The notes beneath the pieces were generated by a model. The model was given only the letters and a program-made list of their open reading frames with translations. It was not told where the DNA came from and searched no databases. Below, one piece after another: positions 17,060 to 26,573 of a stretch of 64,000 bases of DNA. Origin of the DNA: Deltaproteobacteria bacterium (GTDB lineage: Bacteria > Desulfobacterota > Syntrophia > Syntrophales > UBA5619); assembly GCA_021372695.1 (NCBI GenBank), contig JAJFTY010000054.1:62001-126000 (forward strand), written 5' to 3'. Both the position numbers and the translations under genes were made by a program. Each line of letters begins with the position of its first letter. Within the stretch, counting starts at the first letter, position 1.

Positions 17060-18013
17060 ATGATTAGAATCTCCATTGTGATACCGGCTTGCAATGAAGC
17101 CCTTACGCTGCCCGTATTGATAAAAGAGGTAGACGAGAACCTGTCACCGTCGGGGATAGGTTATGAGATTATCATCGTTGATGATGGGTCTGAAGATGAC
17201 ACCTGGAATGTCCTCAAGTCGTGTTTTCGTGAGAACCAACAGATCAGATGTATCCGCTTTACCAGAAATTTTGGCAAGGAGGCTGCCATCTATGCGGGTT
17301 TAAAAATGTCACTGGGAGCGGCTTCTGTGGTTATGGATGCTGACTTGCAGCATCCTCCCGAGCTACTGGCTGAAATGATCAGCATATGGGAGCGTACGGG
17401 AGTCCTCATGGTCGAGGCAGTCAAAGAAAAAAGGCAAGCAGAATCAAGCCTGAGAGCCATAGGATCCTCTGTGTTTTATCGTTTGTTTTTCAAAATTGCC
17501 GGTTTGAATCTCCGAAATTCCAGTGATTATAAATTGCTAGATAGAAAATTGATTGAGCAATATCTGAACCTGCATGAGAACATCCGCTTCTTCCGTGGCT
17601 TGATGAAATGGTTTGGTTATTCCTCCGCTGTTGTTTATTATTCACCGTCGGATCGTTGGGGCGATCGAAAGAAATCGCGATGGACGATACATGGTCTTTT
17701 TGAATTGGCGCGAAACTCCTTGATATCCTTTTCGGTAATACCATTGAGGTTCGTCACCTGGCTTGGGTTTGCGACCTTCCTCGTGAGTTTGGTGCTGGGT
17801 CTCCAAACCTTGTGGACGAAAATAAGTGGATCGGCCGTAGAGGGTTTTACAACGGTAATCCTCGTGACGCTGGGAATAGGCAGCGTCATCATGATGAGCC
17901 TGGGGCTCATTGGTGAATACATTGCCCGTATATATGAAGAAGTCAAGCATCGCCCCATGTATATTATTGAAGCATTGTTAGAAAGAAATGAAGGGGTGGG
18001 AGTGCAGAGGTGA
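17060..18013 (+). CDS. Family 2 glycosyltransferase, polyprenyl-phosphate sugar synthase type (DPM1/GtrB-like)
   Basis: 317 residues. The GT-A domain (1-220) has the start IPACNEALTLPVLIKEVDE, the nucleotide-sugar site IIVDDGSEDDT and the metal site MDADLQHPPE. Two C-terminal transmembrane helices (about 232-255 and 270-292) are followed by the EYIARIYEEVKHRP tail typical of GtrB, ArnC and DPM-like enzymes. These load a sugar onto undecaprenyl phosphate at the cytoplasmic face, the donor needed by the GT-C proteins next door. Like 15344-17014 it is AT-rich. The stop overlaps the next start (GTGA). Confidence 0.8.
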   Translation: MIRISIVIPACNEALTLPVLIKEVDENLSPSGIGYEIIIVDDGSEDDTWNVLKSCFRENQQIRCIRFTRNFGKEAAIYAGLKMSLGAASVVMDADLQHPPELLAEMISIWERTGVLMVEAVKEKRQAESSLRAIGSSVFYRLFFKIAGLNLRNSSDYKLLDRKLIEQYLNLHENIRFFRGLMKWFGYSSAVVYYSPSDRWGDRKKSRWTIHGLFELARNSLISFSVIPLRFVTWLGFATFLVSLVLGLQTLWTKISGSAVEGFTTVILVTLGIGSVIMMSLGLIGEYIARIYEEVKHRPMYIIEALLERNEGVGVQR

Positions 18014-19995
18014 GCAAGGGCCACTGGGCGGGCGTGGCAGCGGACTTCATGAGTCAGCGCGCCCGGCTGATTAACTTTATTATCGTAATCCTTGTAATCC
18101 TTGCCCTCTCGGCTGTGGCGCTCCTCCTCCGGGCAGATCCTGGATTCAATCTGCTCGTAAACGAAAGCGGAGCGGAATGGATACGGTTTCCAAAACCGTT
18201 CCGCTTGGCGATCCATTGGTCGGAAAATGTGTCCGTAAGTTTCCGTTGCAGTCTCGACGTTCGGGAGACCCCTGAAAAAGCTGTCCTGACTTTCCATGCC
18301 CTGAAAAAAGCAGTTGTTTACCTGGACGGGCAGCTGATTTTCCGCACATCGGAAGATCTGGCGCGATGGAAAGAACCTCATCATCTGGACATGGTCCCAT
18401 GGCTTAAGACAGGCAAACACGCACTACGGATCGACGTGTCAAATTTGAATGGCCATCCGGCGCTCCTGGCGTACTGTAAGTCCTTGGGTCTTTTCAGCAG
18501 CGCGTCTTGGGAGGCAAGCAACGATGGTCAAGAATGGACGCCGGCACTTCCTGTGGACCAGATATCACCCCTATCGATTTCGAGACAATTTCCCCGGTCC
18601 GATCAGGCCATCCGATCGCTATTCCCTCTTTTTCTTTCGGTTTTTTCCCTCTCTTTCTTCTTGAGTCTCCGATCAGATAGCCATCTATCGGCTTTTCCAT
18701 TCAGCAAAGTAACGCTCTCTGCCAGTGCCGTCCGCTGGCTGCTGCTGGCCGGTTGGCTGGTCATGGCCGTCAACAATTTCTGGAAACTTCCGCTGGAGAT
18801 GGGGATGGACGCCAAAGGACATCTTCAGTATATTCAATTCCTGTTCGAAAATGGACGTATCCCTCTGGCCACGGAAGGATGGCAGATGTTCCAGCCGCCT
18901 CTCTATTACCTCCTGGCGTCCGCCGGTTACCAATCTTTCCTCTCTCTTTTCAGCGTGGAAACCGTTATCCGCATACTAAAACTCCTGTCGTTTCTGTGCG
19001 GGATGGTCCAAATCGAGATCTGCTACCGTGCGCTTAGGTATGCATATCCGGGGAAGAAATCACTACAGGTGATCGGGACCCTTCTGGGTGGACTGTTTCC
19101 CATGAACCTCTATATGTCCCAATCCTTGGGAAATGAGCCCCTGGTCGGTTGTCTAACCGCCCTACTCAGTCTGCTTGCCTATCGGGTTTTTTCGGGAGTA
19201 GGGGGGGTGACTCGGGAAACGGCAATCCTTATGGGTTTGACACTTGGGCTAGCCTTGCTGACCAAGGTCACAGGCTTTTTAAGTGTTCCGCTGCTCCTTT
19301 TCTTTGTCTCCGCCCATATTCTTCAGAAGACCGACTCTCCGAGCAAAGGTATCAGCTCCGTGGGACGTTTTGTGGGCACATTCATTGGCATCGCCCTGAC
19401 CGTTGCAGGATGGTATTACCTGAAGAATTGGATTGAGATGGGCAGATATTTCATCGGCGGATGGGATGCCGCTCGGGAGATCGTCTGGTGGCAGGATCCG
19501 GGCTACAGAACCCTAGGGCAATGTTACACTTTCGGTGAATCTATCTTTCATCCGTTCTTTTCCTCAATCTTCGGATTCTGGGACGCCATTTATTCTTCTT
19601 TCTGGGCGGACGGCTATCTGAGCGCATACAATCGCCCTCCCTGGAACTACGGATTCATGCTGAGCGGCGTCTTGCTGTCCCTTTTGCCCTCGACGGCCAT
19701 TCTGATCGGTTTCATCGTGGCTTGGCGCGAAAGACGCGAGCCAATTCGTAGAATCCTGCGATTTTCTGCATGCAGTGCAGTCGTCTATCTCGTGGCCATT
19801 TTCTATATGTTCCTTTCCGTTCCCATTCTAAGTTCCGCCAAGGCGACCTACGCACTTGGGCTGATCCCATGTTTCGCCCTCATGGGCACTGCCGGATTTG
19901 AGGTCCTGTCCAGGCAGCGGTTTGTCAGGGCTGCCACGTACGGCCTTTTCGCTTGCTGGGCTCTCGGCTCATATGTGTCCTATTTTGCGATATGA
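18010..19995 (+). CDS. GT-C membrane glycosyltransferase-like protein with periplasmic N-terminal domain
   Basis: 661 residues from GTG at 18010, overlapping the previous stop by four bases. A first helix (about 20-38) is followed by some 170 residues of beta-rich periplasmic domain (LTFHALKKAVVYLDGQLIFR) that resembles a carbohydrate-binding sandwich. Ten or so further helices run from about residue 205. The loop after the second helix, MGMDAKGHLQYIQF then FQPPLYYLL, is the Asp-plus-PPLYY pattern of GT39/ArnT-like transferases. It probably uses the lipid-linked sugar made by the GT2 gene it overlaps. Acceptor unknown. Confidence 0.65.
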   Translation: MSKGHWAGVAADFMSQRARLINFIIVILVILALSAVALLLRADPGFNLLVNESGAEWIRFPKPFRLAIHWSENVSVSFRCSLDVRETPEKAVLTFHALKKAVVYLDGQLIFRTSEDLARWKEPHHLDMVPWLKTGKHALRIDVSNLNGHPALLAYCKSLGLFSSASWEASNDGQEWTPALPVDQISPLSISRQFPRSDQAIRSLFPLFLSVFSLSFFLSLRSDSHLSAFPFSKVTLSASAVRWLLLAGWLVMAVNNFWKLPLEMGMDAKGHLQYIQFLFENGRIPLATEGWQMFQPPLYYLLASAGYQSFLSLFSVETVIRILKLLSFLCGMVQIEICYRALRYAYPGKKSLQVIGTLLGGLFPMNLYMSQSLGNEPLVGCLTALLSLLAYRVFSGVGGVTRETAILMGLTLGLALLTKVTGFLSVPLLLFFVSAHILQKTDSPSKGISSVGRFVGTFIGIALTVAGWYYLKNWIEMGRYFIGGWDAAREIVWWQDPGYRTLGQCYTFGESIFHPFFSSIFGFWDAIYSSFWADGYLSAYNRPPWNYGFMLSGVLLSLLPSTAILIGFIVAWRERREPIRRILRFSACSAVVYLVAIFYMFLSVPILSSAKATYALGLIPCFALMGTAGFEVLSRQRFVRAATYGLFACWALGSYVSYFAI

Positions 19996-20148
19996 GAATC
20001 GGATCGAAGGTGTGAGGAGATGAAGGATCATCGGGAGCCTTTGACCTTTCAGGATGGTCACAAGATGAAGCTGGGCTGTACAAAGACAATTTTGGAATAA
20101 AAATGCTCTGAGACAGATCCCCGAGCAAAAAGGATTTTTGGAAAGGCG

Positions 20149-21855
20149 ATGATGATCCATCGTATCGCATCCAAATATGCTAGGGAGATTCGGGTTGCTC
20201 TGATGTTGAGTGCCCTGATTCTGGTGTGCTACCAGCCGATAAGCGACTGTGGCTTTGTCAACTATGATGATACGCTTTATGTGACGGATAATGTGCAGGT
20301 TCAGGCGGGCCTGACCCTCGACGGGCTGATCTGGGCCTTCCGGGATATGAAAAGCAGCAGCAACTGGCACCCGGTCACCTGGATTTCCCACATGGTGGAT
20401 TGGCAGTTGTTCCGAGAGAATGCGGGCGGGCACCATTGGACGAACGTCATCTTTCATCTCCTCAACACGATCCTGCTCTTCTTGCTGCTTCGCCTCATGA
20501 CCGGAGCCACCGCGCGAAGCGCCTGTGTTGCCGCTCTTTTCGCGGTCCACCCGCTCAACGTGGAATCGGTTGCCTGGGTGGCGGAGCGGAAGAACGTCCT
20601 CAGCATGTTCTTTGGGCTTTTGACGCTTTTGCTCTACGTCTTCTATACTCGGAAGACTGGATGGAGGAGCTATCTGCCGGTAATGATTTCCTATGCGCTG
20701 GGGTTGATGGCCAAGCCGATGCTGGTTACGCTCCCCTTTGTCATGATCCTGCTTGACTTCTGGCCGCTCAGACGGACTCCGGTCCAAGTGCTGAGGAGGG
20801 GACTGACCGGGCCCGCGAAGGGGGGTTTGTGGGCCCCTGGCCCGCCGGTGGCGTTTTCCGGGCTGCTTCGGGAAAAGATCCCCCTTTTCATGATGGCAGC
20901 GGGTTCCGTCGTAATGACGCTTCTGGCGGCGCGGCAGGGCGGTGCCCTGACGTCGTCGGGTTTTCCGCTGACCCTCCGGCTCGCCAACGGCCTGCATGCC
21001 TATGCGGTCTACCTAGGGAAGTTCTTCTGGCCCGTCGACCTGGCCGTTTTCTACCCTTATCCGGTGAACCTGGCCCCCTGGCAGACAGTCTTGTCGGGTG
21101 CGCTCATCGCGTCCTTGACGGTCCTGGTCCTGAAGCAGGCACGGTCACGCCCCTATCTGGTCGTCGGTTGGTTATGGTTTTTGGGAACCCTGATTCCCGT
21201 GATCGGCCTCGTTCAGGTGGGGCTTCAGGCCATGGCCGACCGCTACGCCTACCTTCCCCTGATCGGTTTGTTCATCATGGCGGTTTGGGGCGCGGCTGAT
21301 TTTTCCAGCCGCTCGACCCGTTGGAGAGTTCTCATCATGGCTGCTCTTCCGCTGCTGCTCCTGGCCGGAGGAATTTTGACTCACAACCAACTCCGGTTCT
21401 GGGAGAGCAGTCGTACCCTGTTTTCGCATGTCCTCTCGGTGACCGAACGGAACGATATCGCCCACAGCAACCTGGCCCGGGCTCTTTTCCAGGAGGGGGA
21501 TTGGGAAGGGGCGGTGTCCCACTACCGGGAAGCAATCCGAATCAATCCGAATTACCCGAATCACTATAACAATCTCGGTACGGTTCTCGTTCATCAGGGA
21601 AAGCCGGAAGAAGCGATCGTCCAGTACGGAAAGAGCCTGGCCCTCAACCCGCGGCATACCGGGGCGCTTTTCAACATGGGGCTGGCGATGGAGTCGATGA
21701 AGAACTTGCCGGAAGCTGATTCCTTCTACGCGCGCGTTCTCCGCGAGGACCCGGACCATCGTGATGCACTCGGGCGAAGAGCGATGCTCGCGATGCAAGC
21801 GGGCAACCAACGCGAAGCAGCCATGCAAAAAACACTTGATCGGACAAGACATTAA
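20149..21855 (+). CDS. TPR-tailed GT-C membrane protein (TMTC-like), paralogue 2
   Basis: 568 residues. Same architecture as the gene at 13719: transmembrane helices to about residue 430 with the loop FVNYDDTLYVTDNVQVQAG and the signature HPLNVESVAWVAERKN. Three or more TPR units follow (residues about 440-560, including NPNYPNHYNNLGTVLVHQG). The ribosome site is weak (GAAAGG). Base composition is GC-rich, unlike the AT-rich genes between the two paralogues. The two TPR GT-C genes bracket the GT2/GT-C block, so either a duplication was split by an insertion or each acts on a different acceptor. Confidence 0.7.
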   Translation: MMIHRIASKYAREIRVALMLSALILVCYQPISDCGFVNYDDTLYVTDNVQVQAGLTLDGLIWAFRDMKSSSNWHPVTWISHMVDWQLFRENAGGHHWTNVIFHLLNTILLFLLLRLMTGATARSACVAALFAVHPLNVESVAWVAERKNVLSMFFGLLTLLLYVFYTRKTGWRSYLPVMISYALGLMAKPMLVTLPFVMILLDFWPLRRTPVQVLRRGLTGPAKGGLWAPGPPVAFSGLLREKIPLFMMAAGSVVMTLLAARQGGALTSSGFPLTLRLANGLHAYAVYLGKFFWPVDLAVFYPYPVNLAPWQTVLSGALIASLTVLVLKQARSRPYLVVGWLWFLGTLIPVIGLVQVGLQAMADRYAYLPLIGLFIMAVWGAADFSSRSTRWRVLIMAALPLLLLAGGILTHNQLRFWESSRTLFSHVLSVTERNDIAHSNLARALFQEGDWEGAVSHYREAIRINPNYPNHYNNLGTVLVHQGKPEEAIVQYGKSLALNPRHTGALFNMGLAMESMKNLPEADSFYARVLREDPDHRDALGRRAMLAMQAGNQREAAMQKTLDRTRH

Positions 21856-21870
21856 GGATATCAAACGCCC

Positions 21871-22623
21871 ATGTTCAAGAATCGTAAAATCGTCGTCGTC
21901 ATGCCGGCCTACAATGCCGCCAAAACCCTGCGGCGAACCTATGACGAGGTCATGGAACAGGAGATCGTGGATCAGGTCATTCTCGTAGACGATGCCAGCC
22001 ATGATGAGACCTCGGCCATTGCCCGCAGCCTGCCCAACACCCGGGTCTTCGTCCATGAAAGGAACAAGGGTTACGGCGGCAACCAGAAAACCTGCTACCG
22101 GATGGCCCTGGAGGCCGGGGCGGATATCGTGATCATGGTCCATCCGGACTACCAGTACACCCCCAAACTGATTCCCGTCATGGCGGCCATGATCGGCAAC
22201 GATCTGTACCCCTGTGTCCTCGGATCCAGGATTCTGGGCGGGTATGCACTCAAGGGCGGGATGCCGCTCTGGAAATACCTTGCCAATCGTCTTCTCACGC
22301 TGGCTGAAAACATCCTGATCGGTGCCAAGCTTTCTGAATACCACACCGGTTACCGGGCTTTCTCACGGAGACTGCTGCAAGATCTTTCCCTGGACGGCAA
22401 TTCCGACGACTACCTCTTTGACAACCAGATGCTGGCCCAGATCATCTGGAAGGGTTACACGATTGCCGAGGTGAGTTGCCCCACGAAATACTTTGCCGAG
22501 GCCTCTTCAATCAACCTCAGACGCAGTATCCGGTACGGTCTGGGCTGCCTCTGGACGGCGATGAACTTCCGTTTGGCCAGAATGGAAATCGTCCGTTCCA
22601 GACTGTTTCCGGTGATCCCGTGA
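21871..22623 (+). CDS. Family 2 glycosyltransferase
   Basis: 250 residues, a single GT-A domain without membrane helices. It has VVMPAYNAAKTLRRTYDEV, ILVDDASHDET and the acidic site MVHPDYQYTP, in which the usual DxD is replaced by HPDYQ. The later YHTGYRAFSR resembles the ExxYR acceptor signature of polyisoprenyl-phosphate glucosyl/mannosyl transferases. It starts 15 bases after the TPR GT-C stop and overlaps the methyltransferase start, so the three are one unit. Likely a soluble or peripheral sugar transferase making a lipid-linked donor. Confidence 0.75.
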   Translation: MFKNRKIVVVMPAYNAAKTLRRTYDEVMEQEIVDQVILVDDASHDETSAIARSLPNTRVFVHERNKGYGGNQKTCYRMALEAGADIVIMVHPDYQYTPKLIPVMAAMIGNDLYPCVLGSRILGGYALKGGMPLWKYLANRLLTLAENILIGAKLSEYHTGYRAFSRRLLQDLSLDGNSDDYLFDNQMLAQIIWKGYTIAEVSCPTKYFAEASSINLRRSIRYGLGCLWTAMNFRLARMEIVRSRLFPVIP

Positions 22624-23399
22624 ATCCCAAAAACAGCAATCGATTCGAGGATTTTTTCGCGGACGATGCCTATGTATCGCTGAAGAACCATCTCTACAAC
22701 TATCTCCTCCGGCGTCGTGCCGTGCGGAAACAGTTGGAAAAGGGACAGGACGGGCTCGTTCTGGAGGTCGGAAGCGGTCTCTCGCCCATGGCCGAGGCTT
22801 CTGACCGTATCGTCTATTCCGAAATCTCATTTCCGGCACTCCGCACGCTCAAAAGAAGGGAGGCGGCGGGTCATTACGTGGTGGCCGACGCGGGATCCCT
22901 CCCGTTCAAGTCAGGCTCCTTTTCGCAGGTGATCTGTTCCGAAGTCCTGGAACATCTTCCGGACGACCGGCAGGCGCTCAAGCAGATCCGGTCGGTCCTG
23001 AAACCGGGGGGAGCGCTTATCCTGACTTTCCCGCACCGCCGCTCCTATTTTGCGGGTGACGATCGGTTCGTGAGCCATTTCCGCCGTTACGACCTTGGTG
23101 ATATGATAACGAATCTCGCTGCTGCGGGGCTGGAGGCCGCGGGGACTCAGAAAGTCCTCGGACCCCTGGAAAAGATCACCATGCTATCGATCATCTCGTT
23201 GGTCCCGTTTTTCGAGCGTTTGCGGAAGATGAAATTGGCGCGCAAACACAAGCAGGGTGCCCTGTCGGAATCTCTCGTCCTGCTATTCGGCTGGGTCAAT
23301 CGTCTCTATTGTTTGCCCGTTTGGCTCGATGCCCGTCTCGCACCCCAATGCCTTTCCTCGGTCCTTCTGATTCAGGCATTCAAGAGAAATGACCGGTGA
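22620..23399 (+). CDS. Class I SAM-dependent methyltransferase
   Basis: 259 residues from GTG at 22620, overlapping the previous stop as GTGA. The SAM fold shows motif I VLEVGSGLSPMAE (about 42-54), an acidic residue in IVYSEISFPAL, the motif II/III region FSQVICSEVLEHLPDDRQAL and motif IV LKPGGALILTFPHR. The C-terminal 90 residues contain hydrophobic stretches that could sit at the membrane. The organisation is that of UbiE-like methyltransferases that cap or modify polysaccharides or lipid-linked sugars. Context at the end of the glycosylation operon favours O-methylation of a sugar. Confidence 0.75.
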   Translation: MNPKNSNRFEDFFADDAYVSLKNHLYNYLLRRRAVRKQLEKGQDGLVLEVGSGLSPMAEASDRIVYSEISFPALRTLKRREAAGHYVVADAGSLPFKSGSFSQVICSEVLEHLPDDRQALKQIRSVLKPGGALILTFPHRRSYFAGDDRFVSHFRRYDLGDMITNLAAAGLEAAGTQKVLGPLEKITMLSIISLVPFFERLRKMKLARKHKQGALSESLVLLFGWVNRLYCLPVWLDARLAPQCLSSVLLIQAFKRNDR

Positions 23400-23782
23400 G
23401 GGCCCGTCCACCCTTCGTCATTCGCGTATCCTGGCCGACCGGCAATGAATCTATGGCATTGAGATGTCAAAACCCCTTAAGAATCAATCACTACGTCGGC
23501 AGCAAATTATTTCGTTCCACTCTATGATTTCCCTTGACAGCAGAAAAATAATGCGATAGGGGTAGTGCCGTGACCAACGGTCATATATTGACCAGAGTTC
23601 ATAATCTGATCGCGGGTCACTCATCGACGTTGGGGTCGCCGGGGTTGTGACCCGTACGAATTGTTCGCTGTCCCCTACCTTATCGCCTTACGGTTGGTTT
23701 TTCGGATTCACTGGAAATCCGAAAGACGCCTGTGCGCAGGCATGACGCGCAGGGCGGATCAATTATCAGAGGTATTCAAATC
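23400..23782 (+). other. Intergenic region, 383 bases, no gene seen
   Basis: The stretch between the methyltransferase and the TetR gene has a perfect TTGACA at 23534-23539 but no convincing -10 at the right distance. It also has an 8-bp inverted repeat CGGGTCAC/GTGACCCG (23613-23620 and 23647-23654) with a 26-base gap. No open frame with a ribosome site and no terminator was found. Confidence 0.5.
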
Positions 23783-24427
23783 TTGGGACTGGAAGAGAGA
23801 CGGAAAAGGGAACGCGAGAATCGGAAGAGCGCCATCCTGAAGGCGGCCCGGAAGCTTTTTTTCGAAAAGGGCTTCAAGACCGTCACGGTCGAGAGTATCG
23901 CCCGGAAGGCGGAACTGAGCAAAGGGTCGATTTACCTCTATTACAACAGCAAGGAAGAGATCTATACGCAGATCCTTCTGAGCGACATCGAAAAGTTTCA
24001 CAACCGTATCTCCGACAGTCTCCAGACGCCCTCCAGCGCTGCCGAGGCCCTCGCCAAGCTTGCACAAATCTACGTGGATTTCTTTTTGAACGATCGGGAG
24101 TTGTTTAGAATTCTGATGACGTTCATGCTTCATACCACCGACATGAACCTGCCCGAGGACCTCAATAGCCACATCATCAAGACCACCAACAAAACCATCA
24201 ATATCATCGAACAGGTTTTCAAATACGGCATCGAACGGGGCGAATTCCCGCCGACGCTCAATCTGCGCCTCAATCGGAACGCCATCTGGGGGATGCTCAA
24301 CGGAATCATATCGCTCCACCTCTTCACCGGCGTTGAAGCCAAGCGGGCAGAGACGATTCACAGCACCATCAAGGCTGGCCTTGAAATCTACATTCGCGGT
24401 ATCCTGACTCCTCTCCCGGTGCGGTGA
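23783..24427 (+). CDS. TetR/AcrR-family transcriptional regulator of the fatty-acid cluster
   Basis: 214 residues from a TTG codon (MGLEERRKRE) with AGAGG ten bases upstream; a longer in-frame start upstream exists but lacks a ribosome site. The N-terminal helix-turn-helix reads AILKAARKLFFEKGFKTVTV then IARKAELSKGSIYLYYNSKEEIY (about 15-62), standard TetR. The ligand domain is all-helical. It lies upstream of, and on the same strand as, an acyl-CoA dehydrogenase, a HAD/crotonase fusion and a thiolase. A role as an acyl-CoA- or fatty-acid-sensing repressor of those genes is likely by analogy to FadR/PsrA-type TetR proteins. Confidence 0.85.
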   Translation: MGLEERRKRERENRKSAILKAARKLFFEKGFKTVTVESIARKAELSKGSIYLYYNSKEEIYTQILLSDIEKFHNRISDSLQTPSSAAEALAKLAQIYVDFFLNDRELFRILMTFMLHTTDMNLPEDLNSHIIKTTNKTINIIEQVFKYGIERGEFPPTLNLRLNRNAIWGMLNGIISLHLFTGVEAKRAETIHSTIKAGLEIYIRGILTPLPVR

Positions 24428-24611
24428 GGTACCGCGCAAAAGTTGCCACAGCACATTCCATGTTACGCGGCCCTCTCATACAGCGCTTCAGTGAGACCGC
24501 GATCGGATCGTTGGTTCTGTAACGGATGACCGGGACGGCACGGCAACGGACAGGACAGTCCTATGGCTCTTAATCTGTTTGCACGCAAAAAAAGGAAAGG
24601 GGGTTCAATGT

Positions 24612-26471
24612 ATGAGCAATTTGTTGGTGAATCAGAGAGATCAGGAGTTCCTTCTTTTTGAACAACTGGGGATCGAAAAGTTGTTCCAGACGGAAACGTT
24701 CAAGGATTTTTCCAAGGAGGACACCTTGATGATGCTCAAGGAGGCCGAGAAGATGGCCCTCAACGAGATCCTTCCGACCTATGCCGTGGGCGATAAGGAG
24801 GGGTGCACGTTGAAGGACGGAAAGGTCTCGGTTCCGAAAGCTTATCACGCGCCGTACAAGAAGTATGTCGAGGCAGGCTGGCTTTGCCCGATACAGCCTC
24901 CCGATGTCGGCGGTCAGGGCATGCCGGTCACCATGGCCACCGCCGCGCTGGAGCACTGCTATGCGGCCAATTTTGCGTTTCTGATGTACCCCGGCTTGAC
25001 CCACGGGGCTGCCACCCTCATCCAGCATTTCGGAACGGAGGAACAGAAGAACACCTACATGTACAAGATGTATGCCGGTCAGTGGACGGGAACGATGTGT
25101 CTCACCGAACCGGGAGCGGGGAGCGATGTCGGGGCGCTGAAGACGACGGCAAAGAGGCTTCCCGACGGAACCTTCAGCATCACCGGGACGAAATGCTTCA
25201 TCTCCTGCGGCGATCACGATCTGGCCGAGAACATCATCCACCCGGTCCTGGCACGGATCGAAGGGGACCCGCCGGGCACGGGCGGGATTTCCATCTTCAT
25301 CGTTCCCAAATATCGGGTAAAGCCGGACGGCACCGTCGGGGAGTTGAACGACGTCCATACCGGGAACATCGAGCACAAAATGGGGATCAAGGGTTCGGCC
25401 ACCTGTACGCTGAATTTCGGGGATGAGGGCAAGTGTGTAGGTGAACTCCTCGGCAAGGAACGCGAGGGGATGAAGGTGATGTTCCTGATGATGAACGAGG
25501 CGCGGCTCGAAGTCGGCATGCAGGGACTTGGCCATGCCTCTGCCGCACTCGAACACGCGATCAGCTACGCCAAGGAGAGGATCCAGAGCGTGCCGGTCTG
25601 GGAGATGAAGAATCCCGATGCCAAGGCGGTTCCGATCATCCAGCATCCCGACGTCCGGAGGGACCTGCTCTGGATGAAGGCCCATGTGGAAGGGATCCGG
25701 GCGCTGAACTATTTTGCGGCCTACGCGATGGACATGGCTAAGTCTTTCCCGGCGGAAAGGGATAAATGGCAGGGGTTCGTTGAGCTACTGACGCCGGTAT
25801 GCAAGGCCTACTCCTCGGACAAGGCCATGGAGGTCTGTTCCAAGGCGATCGATGTCTACGGCGGTTACGGGTATTGCCAGGAGTATCCGGTCGAGCAGTA
25901 CATGCGCGACTGCAAGATTGCCTGCCTCTACGAAGGAACGAACGGGATTCAGGCCCTCGACCTGGTCGGACGCAAACTCGGCCAGAAAAAAGGCATGAAC
26001 GTCATGAACATGTTCGGCGAGATCGCGGCAACCGTGGCCAAGGCCAAGGGCATCGATGAACTGAAGCCCTATGCGGCGCGGCTCGAAGAGGCCTATAACG
26101 CCCTGGTCGACATGACCATGACGCTGGCCCAACTCGGCAAGAGTTCAAGCTTCCTCGTTCCCATCCTCAACGCCTCCCCCTACCTGGACATTCTCGGGGA
26201 TCTGCTGGTCGGACATTTCCTCCTTCAGTCGGCAGCGCTCTGTACCGAGAAACTGAACGCGATCTATCAGGAGAAGGGGGCCGAGGAGTCCAAGGGCAAA
26301 AAGCGGGCGCTCATTCACGAGAATGCGGATGTCGCCTACTACACGGGCAAGATCGCCGCTGCGAAGTTCTTCGCGGTGGAGGTCCTCTGCACCCTGAAGG
26401 CGCGATGCGAGGCGATCAAATCGGAAGAGAAGATCCCCATCGAGATGGCGGACGAGTCCTTTACCTGTTAG
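24612..26471 (+). CDS. Acyl-CoA dehydrogenase (large, DmdC/AidB-like subgroup)
   Basis: 619 residues, about 230 more than classical acyl-CoA dehydrogenases, as in the DmdC-type group with an extra C-terminal helical domain. FAD-binding motifs are MCLTEPGAGSDVGALKT and KCFISCGDHDL. Near the end of the core, IDVYGGYGYCQEYPVEQYMRDCKIACLYEGTNGIQALDLVGRKL contains the conserved YEGT-type signature. It removes two hydrogens from an acyl-CoA, passing electrons to ETF. Start ATG at 24612 follows GGAAAGGGGG; an overlapping ATG at 24608 is out of frame. First structural gene of a three-gene beta-oxidation unit. Confidence 0.88.
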   Translation: MSNLLVNQRDQEFLLFEQLGIEKLFQTETFKDFSKEDTLMMLKEAEKMALNEILPTYAVGDKEGCTLKDGKVSVPKAYHAPYKKYVEAGWLCPIQPPDVGGQGMPVTMATAALEHCYAANFAFLMYPGLTHGAATLIQHFGTEEQKNTYMYKMYAGQWTGTMCLTEPGAGSDVGALKTTAKRLPDGTFSITGTKCFISCGDHDLAENIIHPVLARIEGDPPGTGGISIFIVPKYRVKPDGTVGELNDVHTGNIEHKMGIKGSATCTLNFGDEGKCVGELLGKEREGMKVMFLMMNEARLEVGMQGLGHASAALEHAISYAKERIQSVPVWEMKNPDAKAVPIIQHPDVRRDLLWMKAHVEGIRALNYFAAYAMDMAKSFPAERDKWQGFVELLTPVCKAYSSDKAMEVCSKAIDVYGGYGYCQEYPVEQYMRDCKIACLYEGTNGIQALDLVGRKLGQKKGMNVMNMFGEIAATVAKAKGIDELKPYAARLEEAYNALVDMTMTLAQLGKSSSFLVPILNASPYLDILGDLLVGHFLLQSAALCTEKLNAIYQEKGAEESKGKKRALIHENADVAYYTGKIAAAKFFAVEVLCTLKARCEAIKSEEKIPIEMADESFTC

Positions 26472-26573
26472 CGGACCTGGAGCGTTCAAAGGCCTAAGGG
26501 TGTGACGGGCGCCGATTGGATCTGCGGACATAAATCGGGCGCCCGCTCACAGACCAACAAGAGGAGGAAAATC

